18,677 nucleotides of DNA from Candidatus Rifleibacteriota bacterium. Lineage in GTDB: Bacteria; Vulcanimicrobiota; Xenobia; Xenobiales; Xenobiaceae. The notes under the pieces were generated by a model. That model was not told the DNA's origin. It searched no databases and saw nothing but the letters and a program-made list of their open reading frames with translations. A program made the position numbers and the translations under genes. The stretch covers positions 1 to 18,677 of the forward strand of contig CAAGRW010000160.1 in NCBI GenBank assembly GCA_900772775.1, in the 5' to 3' direction. Shown here one piece after another: positions 1 to 8,137 of this stretch (the stretch's first letter is position 1; every line of letters starts with the position of its first letter).

Positions 1-2483
1 AAACAATCATAAGCAGAAAGTCCATTAGGCCAACACTTATGCAATATTGTCACATAGCCTTGCAATTTGTGACAGACTTTTTCTAAGCTGCCTACAACTA
101 GAGGCCAATCTTCATTTTTTTCTGTGTCAGTTAGGTGCAAAGTCTCTTCAAATTGAACTAAAACTTCGCCTTTGCTGGCCTTGTTAGAATGGAGTTCCAA
201 ACAAAAAGGACGCAAGCCGACAGAACTAAGACGCTTGTGTACCACATCTAAAGCTGCTTTCTTTTCTGAAACAAAAAGAACCCTTTTGCCTAAACCTAGA
301 TTATGAGCGATGATATTAGTAATCGTTTGACTTTTGCCAGTTCCGGGCGGGCCGTACAAAATAAAATTTTTGCCAAGCTGTGAATATAATATTGCTGTAA
401 GTTGAGAAGAATCCGCACTCAAAGGAGCATACAATTTGCTCAAATTAAGTTGCTCTTCCAATTTATTAGATGGAAAGACTTCAATGCCGTCATTGAATGA
501 GCCGTTGCCACTTATTAAATGTGAGACGAGTTGGTTCTTTTTTAATTCGTCTAGGCGAACGCTCATATCGTTCCACATAACAAATTTTCCGAATGAGAAA
601 TTGCCTAGCCCAACTTCTTCGGAAACTTCCCAACCGCGCAAATCTTTTACAGCTTGGCGAAATAGATCAAAAATTAAAGCGACATCTACACCAGATTCAT
701 CAGCAGGCAAAGGGTGAAGACCGGGAATATTAATTTTATATTGGTTGCGCAACAGTTCTAATAAAGTTTCGTTAACTATAGTATCTTCATCTAGGCGGGC
801 AAATCTGAATCCTCCGGAAACAGATAGGCGGCGCAAGCGTATAGGCACAAGCAAAATAGGAGCTTTATGAATATTGGCGTCGTTTTCTTTGGCGACCCAT
901 TGCAAAACGCCAAAGACCATAAAAAGAGTATTTATGCCACTTTCTTCCATATCAAGGCGAGCCTGGCGATAAATCGTTAAAAGCCTTTTGTCAAGTTCAT
1001 TAGCTGTTAAAAGGCTACATAGACGCTTCGCTCTAAATTCGCACTCCAAAAGTGTGCCCAATTCACTTTTTATGGCGTTATTGCGCAGCAGAGTTATGTT
1101 TTTCAGTTCTTGGGGATCAGAGCATAAATTGGCGGCCGGATTTATAGAGAACTCTTCGCTATCGGCCAATTTATCTTCTAAAGCAGCAATATTAGGACTG
1201 ATAAGGGGAATAAAATTGCGTCCATCACGCATATTTAAAAGGCGATTGCGCAAAGAGAGATCGAGCAATTTTTGCGTCCAGCGTTCTACTCTTCCCTGAG
1301 AATATTCCGCTTCACTTTGCTCAATTTGTTCAATATGACCATTTAAGCGACGTTTTTGTTCCGAAGCTAATTCCTTAGGCAAAGCCTTGACCGGCTCCAA
1401 CTCAAAGCCATCAATGCTGCGCTTAATTGGCAATGGCCGCACTCCTTCATATCGAGAGCGAACAACATCAATAGCACACTTAAATTGGTCATCAAGCTGA
1501 AGATGCTCTACTTGAGCACACCGCTCTGCTTCCGAGAAAGTAGCTTTACCGGCAGCTAAAGTTGTTTCAAAAACGATCAACTCGTCTAGATTTACTAATT
1601 TTCTAATCCTTTGTAAATCTTCAACTACACTGTCTTCAAAATACCAATCTTTGGTATGGCATCCGACATAAGCGTGTCCCTCTTGCATTAAAAGCACGGG
1701 ATGAAGGCCGAAACTTTCTAGAAGAGAAGCAAAAAGCAAAGTTAAATCTAAGCAATTTCCCTGTTTATACTTATAAATATTATCAGCAAAGCGAATACGT
1801 TGACCGGGGACGCCGAAAGAAGCAGGTACGGTGATGTAATGTATACCAAGAGAACTTACGGCTCTATAGGCAGCGCAACACAAAGAATAGACATGCTCTC
1901 GTCCTTCCGGATAGCCAACAATAGAACCAGAACCGGTCTCTTGACGCAGTTCTTCGGATACTTTACCGCCCAGATAAGATATTGTCTCCATGTTGGGAGT
2001 GACAAAACTGCAAAGCAACTCCGGCATAACTTGCAATCCTAGCCACTGATCATAAGAAAAAAGCTCGATATAAGTTTCAGTTTGCCCAAGAAGCAATTTA
2101 TTATGCCAACATATTTTTACGTATAACTTGCTTTTTACATTTTCAGCTAAAGAAGATAGAAAAGTGTAATTTAAGCTTACATCTATGTCACTTAAGTAGA
2201 GACTTTCGCCATTTTTTAGGGAATTGACAGTTATACTTTTAGGAACTATAAAGTCAGCCTCAAAACGGCATTCAAAATTATGCCAATCTCTTCCCATATT
2301 ATTGGTAAGTTTTATAAAACGAACCAGCCGAATTTTGTTTTGTTCTATAGAAAGATTAACGAAAGGTAAAGTCTCTAATTCTATAGTTATTCCACTTTTG
2401 CCACCAATAATTAAAGAATCGTCAAGTGCAACATTGGAAATTTTGCTAGGTTCCGTACAACTGTGAAAAGTGGCCTCGTCCAT
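1..2483 (-). CDS. DUF4011-family superfamily 1 helicase, N-terminal part (cut by contig end)
   Basis: This is the first 827 codons of a very large protein that continues beyond base 1. An in-frame stop lies just upstream of ATG 2483, so that start is the natural choice, although its ribosome site is weak. Residues 1-190 look beta-rich. A transglutaminase-like region follows, with C244 in QGNCLDLTLLFASLLE, H270 in EGHAYVGCH and D284 in WYFEDS as a possible Cys-His-Asp triad. The DUF4011 signature LDLSLRNRLLNM lies near residue 408. Walker A GPPGTGKS is at 711-718, followed by the family's conserved VLFVSEKKAALDVVHKRL. Known relatives usually exceed 1,500 residues and carry the rest of the helicase and often a Vsr-like nuclease domain at the C-terminus; those parts lie outside this window. 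Members occur in defence-type gene clusters, but a defence role here is inference. Codon use is more AT-rich than in pta or fbaB. Confidence 0.88.
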   Translation of the reverse strand, partial: MDEATFHSCTEPSKISNVALDDSLIIGGKSGITIELETLPFVNLSIEQNKIRLVRFIKLTNNMGRDWHNFECRFEADFIVPKSITVNSLKNGESLYLSDIDVSLNYTFLSSLAENVKSKLYVKICWHNKLLLGQTETYIELFSYDQWLGLQVMPELLCSFVTPNMETISYLGGKVSEELRQETGSGSIVGYPEGREHVYSLCCAAYRAVSSLGIHYITVPASFGVPGQRIRFADNIYKYKQGNCLDLTLLFASLLESFGLHPVLLMQEGHAYVGCHTKDWYFEDSVVEDLQRIRKLVNLDELIVFETTLAAGKATFSEAERCAQVEHLQLDDQFKCAIDVVRSRYEGVRPLPIKRSIDGFELEPVKALPKELASEQKRRLNGHIEQIEQSEAEYSQGRVERWTQKLLDLSLRNRLLNMRDGRNFIPLISPNIAALEDKLADSEEFSINPAANLCSDPQELKNITLLRNNAIKSELGTLLECEFRAKRLCSLLTANELDKRLLTIYRQARLDMEESGINTLFMVFGVLQWVAKENDANIHKAPILLVPIRLRRLSVSGGFRFARLDEDTIVNETLLELLRNQYKINIPGLHPLPADESGVDVALIFDLFRQAVKDLRGWEVSEEVGLGNFSFGKFVMWNDMSVRLDELKKNQLVSHLISGNGSFNDGIEVFPSNKLEEQLNLSKLYAPLSADSSQLTAILYSQLGKNFILYGPPGTGKSQTITNIIAHNLGLGKRVLFVSEKKAALDVVHKRLSSVGLRPFCLELHSNKASKGEVLVQFEETLHLTDTEKNEDWPLVVGSLEKVCHKLQGYVTILHKCWPNGLSAYDC

Positions 2484-2622
2484 CTCAAATACCGGCTTTT
2501 ATATCAACAATATAGTTAAAGCTGCTGACTTTTTTTGTTTGTAAATCAAAATATCATAGCCAATCAACTCGGGATATTTTTCGCTCACCTAAACCCATCT
2601 CCTACGCTAGACACAAGTAGCA

Positions 2623-2628
2623 ATTATA
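2623..2628 (-). promoter_or_regulatory. Possible -10 box for the helicase gene
   Basis: The minus strand reads TATAAT here, a perfect sigma70 -10 hexamer, about 140 bases before the helicase start. No good -35 hexamer lies 16-18 bases upstream (best match ATAGAC), so this is a weak assignment. Confidence 0.3.
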
Positions 2629-2742
2629 CCGACATGTAAAATCGAGTCTATATTCAAAGCCAAGCCACATTGCGGCAGGATTTTGCTAAGTTAAGGTAAA
2701 AGTTACCGGTAGGTTGTGTGCTTTATTTTCGGGCGCGTGCTT

Positions 2743-2768
2743 TTCCGGTTTTTGACCGGAATATTTTT
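2743..2768 (+). terminator. Hairpin plus T-run in the TPR leader (possible attenuator)
   Basis: TTCCGGT at 2743-2749 pairs perfectly with ACCGGAA at 2755-2761 around a TTTTG loop and is followed by TATTTTTG. It has the form of a short rho-independent terminator, but it lies upstream of the TPR gene on the same strand with no gene ending before it. It may be a leader attenuator or simply a structural hairpin. Confidence 0.35.
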
Positions 2769-2900
2769 GAAAAAAATACCGTGGGACACACGGAAATTTA
2801 TGCTTGAAAAGAAATGTCTCTGAGGCTCTCCTCAAGTTGCAGCCAAGCATTTCCACATCAAGAATCCTCCTTGCGCAAGCTTGAGGAATGTCAAACACCC

Positions 2901-2922
2901 CAGGCGGTTAAGTTCCCGCCTG
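2901..2922 (+). promoter_or_regulatory. Hairpin abutting the TPR ribosome binding site
   Basis: CAGGCGG (2901-2907) pairs perfectly with CCGCCTG (2916-2922) around an 8-base loop. The GAGGAG Shine-Dalgarno sequence begins within two bases of the stem and the ATG is at 2936. A seven-pair, mostly G-C stem here could affect ribosome access. The pairing is seen in the sequence; a regulatory role is inference. Confidence 0.4.
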
Positions 2923-2935
2923 TGAGGAGAGTGCG

Positions 2936-5062
2936 ATGACTCCAAAGTTCGGTTCCAGCAAACAATTCAAACCTGCTATGCCCGGCAAAGATCAGCAAAG
3001 CGCCGATCAGGGTAAAGGTCTAGTACGTAAGCAAGCCCCCGTCAAGGGACAAGCTAAAACAGACCGTCTTGGCAAGCCAGTTTTTGGCGATATCAACGAG
3101 CCTCTCGACGAAGCTCTTGAAGAAGTAAACCAAAATCTGCTGCAAAACCCAGATGATCCTGAGCTTTACAAGCGTAAGCTGACTATTTTGCGCAAGCAAA
3201 ATGATAACAACGCTATGCAACAGACCTTGGAAGAGGCCATGGAGCATTGCCCTGATATTTTCTTTGCCGTAAAACTGGCCGACTCTCTGGAGGGTCGTGG
3301 CGCTTATGCCAAAGCCCAGCAGTTGCGTCAGTGGGTATTAGAGCAACAGCCGGACGATCCCGATTCAGTACGCCGCTTGGCCGCCACCTCTGCCCGAGCT
3401 TTCGATTTATCTACTGCCGAGCACAACTATTTGCGCCTTATCGAACTTCGCGACGAAGAAGATTGCCCCTTAGGTGCCACTTTCTTTGAAGAGATGCTTG
3501 GTAAAGGATTAAAGCCTGAACAGCGTTCTCAGTTGCAACAAATGGGTTTGCGCTTAGTTGCTCGTGCTCTTATTCATCACGATAGCAATGCCAGCTTACT
3601 TGAAGCTGCAGCCCGATTGGCTTACAGAACCAAAAATTATACCGAGTCTCGCGGCGCCTATGAGCAAGCTATCAAAACCAATCCCGAGCATCGCAATATC
3701 TTCATGTGGAAGGTTGAGTTATTGCGCGTTTATGCTCAGTTGGGCTTGCAAAAGCATTGGGCCAGACTCAGCGAAGAATTTATTGCCGAACTTAAAGACC
3801 AAGTCGCTAAAGATCGCACCAATCAGCGCACCTGGAACTTACTGGCTACTCAGCAAATTCAAGCCGGTTTATTCGACGACGCTATCATCACTTTGAAAGA
3901 CGCTCTTTCGGCCGATTCCAAAAATGCCCAGGCTCTCTGGGAGTTGGGTCGCCTCTATGTGCGTCGCGGCGAAGCTCAAAATGCTATCGACTACTATCGT
4001 GATATTGTGGAAGACCCCAATGAGCGTAAGTCTATACGTCGTGGTATTGAAAAAGCTTTGGCCGAGCTTTACTTCAAATTGGGTATGTATGACGAAGCTC
4101 TCGCCATATATATGAATGACGAAGATAACAACGCCGCCATGATCGCTCCGATTTTAGAGGCCACAGGCCAAATGTCCGAAGCTCAGGCTTTATATATAAA
4201 ATCGGTAGCTCAGTCTCCACGTGACGCCAAGTGCCACTTAGGTTTAGCCGAATATTGGGTACGCCAAGACAATTGGGATAAAGCTATCCAAGCTTCCAAA
4301 GACGGCTTGGAGTGCAACTACGCTACCGAAGAAGTGCACACCAATTTGGCAGTAGCTTTAGCTACAGCTTATATGAAGTTGGGCCAGTTTGAATCAGCTT
4401 TGCAAGCTATGGACGAAATTTGCGAGCTCTACCCCGACTCCATTCACTGTGTTTTCCGCAAAGTAAAGCTGTTACTTTTGCTTAAACGTGGCCGAGAGGC
4501 TGCCCAATTAGCTGAAGAAGTCCGCCAGTCAGCCGAACACCAAACAGGCTGCGCTCCTGCCTCTTCAGTTTTGTGGTCTCTCTTAGGTGACACGTGTTCT
4601 CTGGCTCATCGTGAAGCCGAAGCCGAGCACGCCTATACTCAGGCGGTAAAATATGACGCCATGAACGCTACGGCTGTGCGCGGTTTAGCCATTTTAGCCG
4701 AGCATAAAGGCGATCTTATCAGAGCTTATTCCGGTTATAAAAAGTTTGTAACTTTGGAGCCGCTGAATTTGGCTACTCCTGTAGTAAAGAAATTCCTCGA
4801 GCGCATTGCTTCCAAACTGACTGCCGAACAATTGCAAATTGCCGAAAGTGGCACTGGCTTACCAGATGTAGCTGCCATGGAAGCAGCTCAAGCAGCCGAA
4901 CAGGAAGGATACTTAGGCTACGCTGCGCCGCGCCAAATTAAGGTGCATCCCTTCCCCGGCTTGCCTTCAGTCACTCCGCCCAAACGCCAGGATCTTTCCC
5001 AAGTAGACAAGACCGGCTGGCTGGGAGATGGTAGCGGCAGCGATTACGGCTACGACAACTAA
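2936..5062 (+). CDS. Large TPR-repeat protein
   Basis: A 708-residue protein with no signal peptide or membrane segment, so probably cytoplasmic. After a charged, disordered N-terminus (about 1-55), nearly the whole protein consists of helical tetratricopeptide repeats. Clear units include AQALWELGRLYVRRGEAQNAIDYYRDIVEDPN (about 330-360) and EVHTNLAVALATAYMKLGQFESALQAMDEICELYPDS (about 465-500). TPR arrays act as protein-docking scaffolds; no catalytic domain is visible. The C-terminal 60 residues are proline/glycine-rich and end in a Gly-Asp-Tyr tail. The start is well supported by GAGGAG six bases before ATG. It stands alone between the divergent helicase and the convergent pta, with its own terminator. 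It resembles the TPR half of the 8130-10115 product in style, but I cannot say whether they interact. Partner and function are unknown. Confidence 0.9.
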   Translation: MTPKFGSSKQFKPAMPGKDQQSADQGKGLVRKQAPVKGQAKTDRLGKPVFGDINEPLDEALEEVNQNLLQNPDDPELYKRKLTILRKQNDNNAMQQTLEEAMEHCPDIFFAVKLADSLEGRGAYAKAQQLRQWVLEQQPDDPDSVRRLAATSARAFDLSTAEHNYLRLIELRDEEDCPLGATFFEEMLGKGLKPEQRSQLQQMGLRLVARALIHHDSNASLLEAAARLAYRTKNYTESRGAYEQAIKTNPEHRNIFMWKVELLRVYAQLGLQKHWARLSEEFIAELKDQVAKDRTNQRTWNLLATQQIQAGLFDDAIITLKDALSADSKNAQALWELGRLYVRRGEAQNAIDYYRDIVEDPNERKSIRRGIEKALAELYFKLGMYDEALAIYMNDEDNNAAMIAPILEATGQMSEAQALYIKSVAQSPRDAKCHLGLAEYWVRQDNWDKAIQASKDGLECNYATEEVHTNLAVALATAYMKLGQFESALQAMDEICELYPDSIHCVFRKVKLLLLLKRGREAAQLAEEVRQSAEHQTGCAPASSVLWSLLGDTCSLAHREAEAEHAYTQAVKYDAMNATAVRGLAILAEHKGDLIRAYSGYKKFVTLEPLNLATPVVKKFLERIASKLTAEQLQIAESGTGLPDVAAMEAAQAAEQEGYLGYAAPRQIKVHPFPGLPSVTPPKRQDLSQVDKTGWLGDGSGSDYGYDN

Positions 5063-5107
5063 CAATTATATTTAATTAAATTTGATGTGAGAGAGATCAG
5101 AAGGGAT

Positions 5108-5153
5108 GGAGCTTTCCTGCCTAGTTTTCTAGGCTTGGAAAGCTCCTTTTCTT
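5108..5153 (+). terminator. Rho-independent terminator of the TPR gene
   Basis: GGAGCTTTCC (5108-5117) pairs perfectly with GGAAAGCTCC (5137-5146). An inner CCTAG/CTAGG stem closes a TTTT loop, and TTTTCTT follows. Confidence 0.9.
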
Positions 5154-5174
5154 ATAACTATCTAATCTTATTAG

Positions 5175-5232
5175 AAAAAGAAGCCCGCTTCCGGGGCTGC
5201 CTCACGGCGGCGAAGAAGCGGGCTTCTTTTTT
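5175..5232 (-). terminator. Bidirectional terminator between TPR gene and pta
   Basis: The arm at 5175-5191 (A-run then GAAGCCCGCTTC) is perfectly complementary to 5215-5231 (GAAGCGGGCTTC then T-run). The flanking A5 and T6 runs make it work on either strand. It probably serves mainly pta, which ends at 5275, and backs up the terminator at 5108. Confidence 0.88.
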
Positions 5233-5274
5233 ATTTGGCTTCAGCGCACAAAATTTGGCGCCAAAGGGCATAAA

Positions 5275-6297
5275 CTAGGCTCTTTCGGCCTTGCGACGTT
5301 CGCAATCGATAGCTTGCAAAGCGGTAATTACTACGGTGTCGACGATATCTTCAGCTTTACAACCGCGGGAGAGGTCGTTGGAAGCGTAGTCAAAGCCTTG
5401 TAAGATAGGGCCAATAGCGATGCCGCCAGACATACGCTCAGCCAGCTTGTAGCCAATATTGCCGGACTGAATGTCGGGGAAGATCAAAACATTGGCGCGA
5501 CCGGCTACGGGAGAGCCAGGAGCCTTAGACTGACCGATTCTGGGAATCAGAGCAGCATCAACTTGCATTTCGCCATCGACATTAAGATCGGGACGACGGG
5601 CTTTTACAATGCTCAAAGCTTCGGTAACTTTGTCGATTTTTTCGCTCTTGGCGCTACCTTTGGTGCTAAAGCTCAGCATGGCAATGCGAGGATCGGTATC
5701 CAAGAAGAGTCGGCAAGAATCGGCAGTAGTAAGGGTAATTTCAGCCAATTGCAAAGGATCGGGATCGATAACCACACCGCAATCGGCGAAGATCATGGCG
5801 CCATTTTCGCCAAAAGTCTTGTTGGGAACGACCATCAAGAAGAAGCTAGAAACGGTCTTGAGACCAGGCTGTACACCTAAGCACTTTAAAGCGGCACGTA
5901 CAGTATGAGCAGTTGTGTTGGTAGCTCCAGCAACAGTACCGTCAGCTTTGCCGGAACGTACCATCATGTTGGCATAGTAGAGAGGATCGGCCATAGCTTC
6001 ATGAGCTTCTTCGGGAGTCATACCTTTGGCTTTGCGCAACTCATAGTAAGCGTTAGCATATTCTTCGAAATCGTCGGCAGCCGTATGATCCAAAATTTCT
6101 ACGTCTTCTAAGGAGAAGCCAAGTTCTTTGGCGCGGGCACGTACTTCTTCGGGCTTGCCGATAACGGTCACTTTAGCGTAGCCACGGTCGGTAACCATGC
6201 GGGCTGCTTGTAAAGTTCTGTCATCTTTTCCCTCGGGCAGCACAATGTGACGGCGATTGGCCGCAGCCTTACTGCGCAGAACATCGAGAATTTCCAT
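5275..6297 (-). CDS. pta: Phosphate acetyltransferase (phosphotransacetylase)
   Basis: Interconverts acetyl-CoA plus phosphate with acetyl phosphate plus CoA in the cytoplasm, normally paired with acetate kinase to make ATP from acetyl-CoA. The 340-residue product is one full-length single-domain Pta. Conserved blocks include IVLPEGKDDRTLQAA at the N-terminus, GMTPEEA, PVAGRANVLIFPDIQSGNIGYKLAERM and GPILQGFDYASNDLSRG. S310-R311 in NDLSRG and D317 match active-site residues S309, R310 and D316 known from the Methanosarcina thermophila enzyme. I chose ATG 6297 because AGAGGTG lies six bases upstream and homologues begin there; a longer in-frame start at 6339 would add a poorly conserved basic stretch. 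No acetate kinase gene is adjacent. The leader is long (about 170 bases if the promoter at 6477-6506 is right). Confidence 0.96.
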   Translation of the reverse strand: MEILDVLRSKAAANRRHIVLPEGKDDRTLQAARMVTDRGYAKVTVIGKPEEVRARAKELGFSLEDVEILDHTAADDFEEYANAYYELRKAKGMTPEEAHEAMADPLYYANMMVRSGKADGTVAGATNTTAHTVRAALKCLGVQPGLKTVSSFFLMVVPNKTFGENGAMIFADCGVVIDPDPLQLAEITLTTADSCRLFLDTDPRIAMLSFSTKGSAKSEKIDKVTEALSIVKARRPDLNVDGEMQVDAALIPRIGQSKAPGSPVAGRANVLIFPDIQSGNIGYKLAERMSGGIAIGPILQGFDYASNDLSRGCKAEDIVDTVVITALQAIDCERRKAERA

Positions 6298-6606
6298 AAC
6301 ACACCTCTTCTTATTCTTTCTTTGCCTCTTCTTGCCCAAAGCAGACTTTCTATTGTTCGGCTTAGGACCGGCAACTCAAGCGAAAAGCTTATAGTTAAAA
6401 GGCGATAATTTTCACCCAAAAGTGGCCTTGCCTTCTTCTTGGCAAGCTTTACCCCTGCTATTTTTGTCCAGGGGGAAAATTATTTCTTTTTTTGAAAAGG
6501 GGTCAAGCCGACAGGCCACCAATGTTGCGAGGAATAAAGCAAATAATAGCGGGCGGGGCTTTTTTGACAATATTTAGCGCCAAAACAGCGCGGAGGATTA
6601 GTATTT
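6298..6606. other. Divergent intergenic region, pta / NHL gene
   Basis: The 309-base gap holds the pta leader and promoter and the upstream region of the secreted propeller gene. CTTGCC/GGCAAG inverted repeats at 6428-6447 and a CCCCTG/CAGGGG pair at 6452-6474 could fold. A TTGACA at 6564-6569 could be a -35 for the rightward gene, but no good -10 follows at normal spacing. No gene was seen. Confidence 0.5.
6477..6506 (-). promoter_or_regulatory. Possible sigma70 promoter for pta
   Basis: On the minus strand TTGACC (6506-6501) is followed after 18 bases by TAATTT (6482-6477). Both hexamers are fair matches to sigma70 consensus. It would give pta a leader of roughly 170 bases. Confidence 0.35.
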
Positions 6607-7986
6607 TTGCTTACCAGATATAAGTTTTTTATAATCGGTCTTTTAGTGTCACTGGCACTGTGGTTGACAGCTGTCGTTTCGACAGTACTCCCCGCTCAGG
6701 CTCAGACAGCGGACAGCTCGACAACTTCATCAACTGTAGAAGCTGCAGCTCCCACTCAAGCTACTGCCGAAGTTGCTCCCCCAAACGGAGCTGCTACTGC
6801 CGATAGCAACGAAGCAAAAGATGCTTCTAGCACCGAAGCGCCTTCTCAAAATGACTCAGCAGTCGAAACGACAAGCGAAAAAGATCAGGAGCAGCCTCAG
6901 GAGACGAAGGCTTCTTCAGAATCTCAGACAACCTCTCAAGATCAAGAGGCTGCCAAAAGCTTAAAAGAGCTGAATGACGAGTTGCAAAAAGGTAAAGTAA
7001 AAACTATCGATTTAGATATGGATAAAAAGCCTCGTCTTAGCATACTTCAATCTTCCAATCCTGAAGATTACAAGCGTTTAAGCGGCATCTGGATTTCCGA
7101 TACCGGCAATGGGCGTATCGTCTATATGAAAAACTTGCAAGGCGAAGATTTTTATCCCTTGGGTTTAAGTGGCAGCGGTTTGGGACGTTTTCTCAATCCG
7201 GAACAAATTTGGGTTGATGTAACTGGGAAAATTTATATTGCCGATCGCGGTAACAATCGTATTATCCGCTTAGATGATATTCGCGGTCTTGGCTGGACAG
7301 AAATGGCCAACGGATTTAACGGTCCACGCGGCGTAGCTTTTCATGGCAAACGCCTTTACATTTCCGATACTGACAACAATCGTATTTTAGTCTACGAAAA
7401 ATTCGGCGACACTACTCCCATGGCCGAACTTAAAGACGATAAAATTAAACAACCCGGTTATTTGTGGTTAGACATGGAAGGCAACCTTTATGTATGCTGC
7501 GGCGAAAATAGCATGCGTGGTCAGATTGTGCGCATTCCTTTCGATTTAACCGCTCTGCCTAGCACTTGGACTGTCTATCGCGGTCAAGGTCTCAGCGGCG
7601 CCACCTTTACTCCAACCCAGTTTCTTAAAACGGACGATGGCTTGTTCTTCGTAGATACAGCCAATCAGCGTTTAGTAAAAGCAGACAACTTCAAAGGTAA
7701 AAATCCTTTAGAGATCGGCTCTTATGGGCGAGGCAGATTCCAATTTTTGGAGCCTAAGGGCATGAGTTGCAGCGAAGATGGCAGCAAAATTTATATTGCT
7801 GACACGGGAAATGATCGCATTGTATGCTTAGATCCTAAGCAAACTTCTTCTTGGGAAGTTTACGACAGCTTAGAGCCGACTTTTGGCTTGCGCTCTCCCA
7901 AGTGCGTCTTTGTCTGGTCTCCTCGTCCTTTACCCGAAGAAGATGATAAAGACAAAGACGGAAAAGATAAAGACAAAGATAAATAG
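6607..7986 (+). CDS. Secreted NHL-repeat beta-propeller protein
   Basis: A 459-residue exported protein. Residues 1-32 form a Sec signal peptide (basic MLTRYK, a hydrophobic run, cleavage predicted at AQA/QT). Residues 33-120 are a disordered linker rich in Ser, Thr, Ala, Glu and Gln. About 155-440 carry NHL-type blades, marked by repeated I-[AS]-D-x-x-N-x-R-[IL]: IWISDTGNGRI, IYIADRGNNRI, LYISDTDNNRI, LFFVDTANQRL and IYIADTGNDRI, so probably a six-bladed propeller. NHL propellers usually bind protein, carbohydrate or other ligands; no catalytic site is evident. The tail is a Lys-Asp run. The start is TTG 6607, ten bases after GGAGG; no ATG or GTG exists in a suitable place and this start begins the signal peptide exactly. 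Its own terminator separates it from the next operon. The ligand is unknown. Confidence 0.85.
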   Translation: MLTRYKFFIIGLLVSLALWLTAVVSTVLPAQAQTADSSTTSSTVEAAAPTQATAEVAPPNGAATADSNEAKDASSTEAPSQNDSAVETTSEKDQEQPQETKASSESQTTSQDQEAAKSLKELNDELQKGKVKTIDLDMDKKPRLSILQSSNPEDYKRLSGIWISDTGNGRIVYMKNLQGEDFYPLGLSGSGLGRFLNPEQIWVDVTGKIYIADRGNNRIIRLDDIRGLGWTEMANGFNGPRGVAFHGKRLYISDTDNNRILVYEKFGDTTPMAELKDDKIKQPGYLWLDMEGNLYVCCGENSMRGQIVRIPFDLTALPSTWTVYRGQGLSGATFTPTQFLKTDDGLFFVDTANQRLVKADNFKGKNPLEIGSYGRGRFQFLEPKGMSCSEDGSKIYIADTGNDRIVCLDPKQTSSWEVYDSLEPTFGLRSPKCVFVWSPRPLPEEDDKDKDGKDKDKDK

Positions 7987-8027
7987 GAAGCTTTTACTTT
8001 TGTAAATTTAGTTTGCTTCCAAGCTTT

Positions 8028-8073
8028 AAAGGCCCTGAGCCGCTTTTACAGTGCTGCAGGGCCTTTCTATTTT
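8028..8073 (+). terminator. Rho-independent terminator of the NHL gene
   Basis: AAAGGCCCTG (8028-8037) pairs perfectly with CAGGGCCTTT (8057-8066), followed by CTATTTT. Confidence 0.85.
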
Positions 8074-8107
8074 GCAAAACTACGGTCTGAGCGAAGGTTC
8101 AAAACCC

Positions 8108-8137
8108 ATGAACCTAGAAAATCGGCTCTGTGAGTAA
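8108..8137 (+). CDS. Possible nine-codon leader ORF overlapping the TPR-Lon start
   Basis: ATG at 8108 opens a frame reading MNLENRLCE that ends at TAA 8135-8137, overlapping the GTG start (8130) of the next gene. It has GAAGG ten bases upstream, whereas the GTG has only a weak purine tract. This arrangement could couple translation: ribosomes ending the short peptide would sit on the GTG. The peptide is too short to judge by homology and may be chance. Confidence 0.25.
   Translation: MNLENRLCE

Larger units (their letters stand above)
2484..2935. other. Divergent intergenic region, helicase / TPR gene
   Basis: This 452-base gap separates two divergent genes and holds no convincing coding sequence. 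The helicase side contains a TATAAT box reading leftwards at 2623-2628. The TPR side (about 2690-2930) is full of short inverted repeats that would form a folded leader RNA. A 70-codon minus-strand frame at 2686-2898 has no ribosome site or recognisable protein and is probably chance. Confidence 0.6.

Noticed and set aside
2686..2898. 70-codon minus-strand frame upstream of the first TPR gene
   Set aside because: No ribosome site, no recognisable sequence, and it overlaps a series of hairpins.
2690..2930. Cyclic-di-GMP or other known riboswitch in the TPR leader
   Set aside because: I looked for conserved riboswitch cores and found none; only generic hairpins are supported.
5087..5278. 63-codon plus-strand frame between the TPR gene and pta
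   Set aside because: It consists almost wholly of two perfect terminator hairpins.
6298..6339. Longer start for pta, adding 14 basic residues
   Set aside because: ATG 6297 has a good ribosome site and matches the N-terminus of homologues; the added stretch encodes part of the purine-rich leader.
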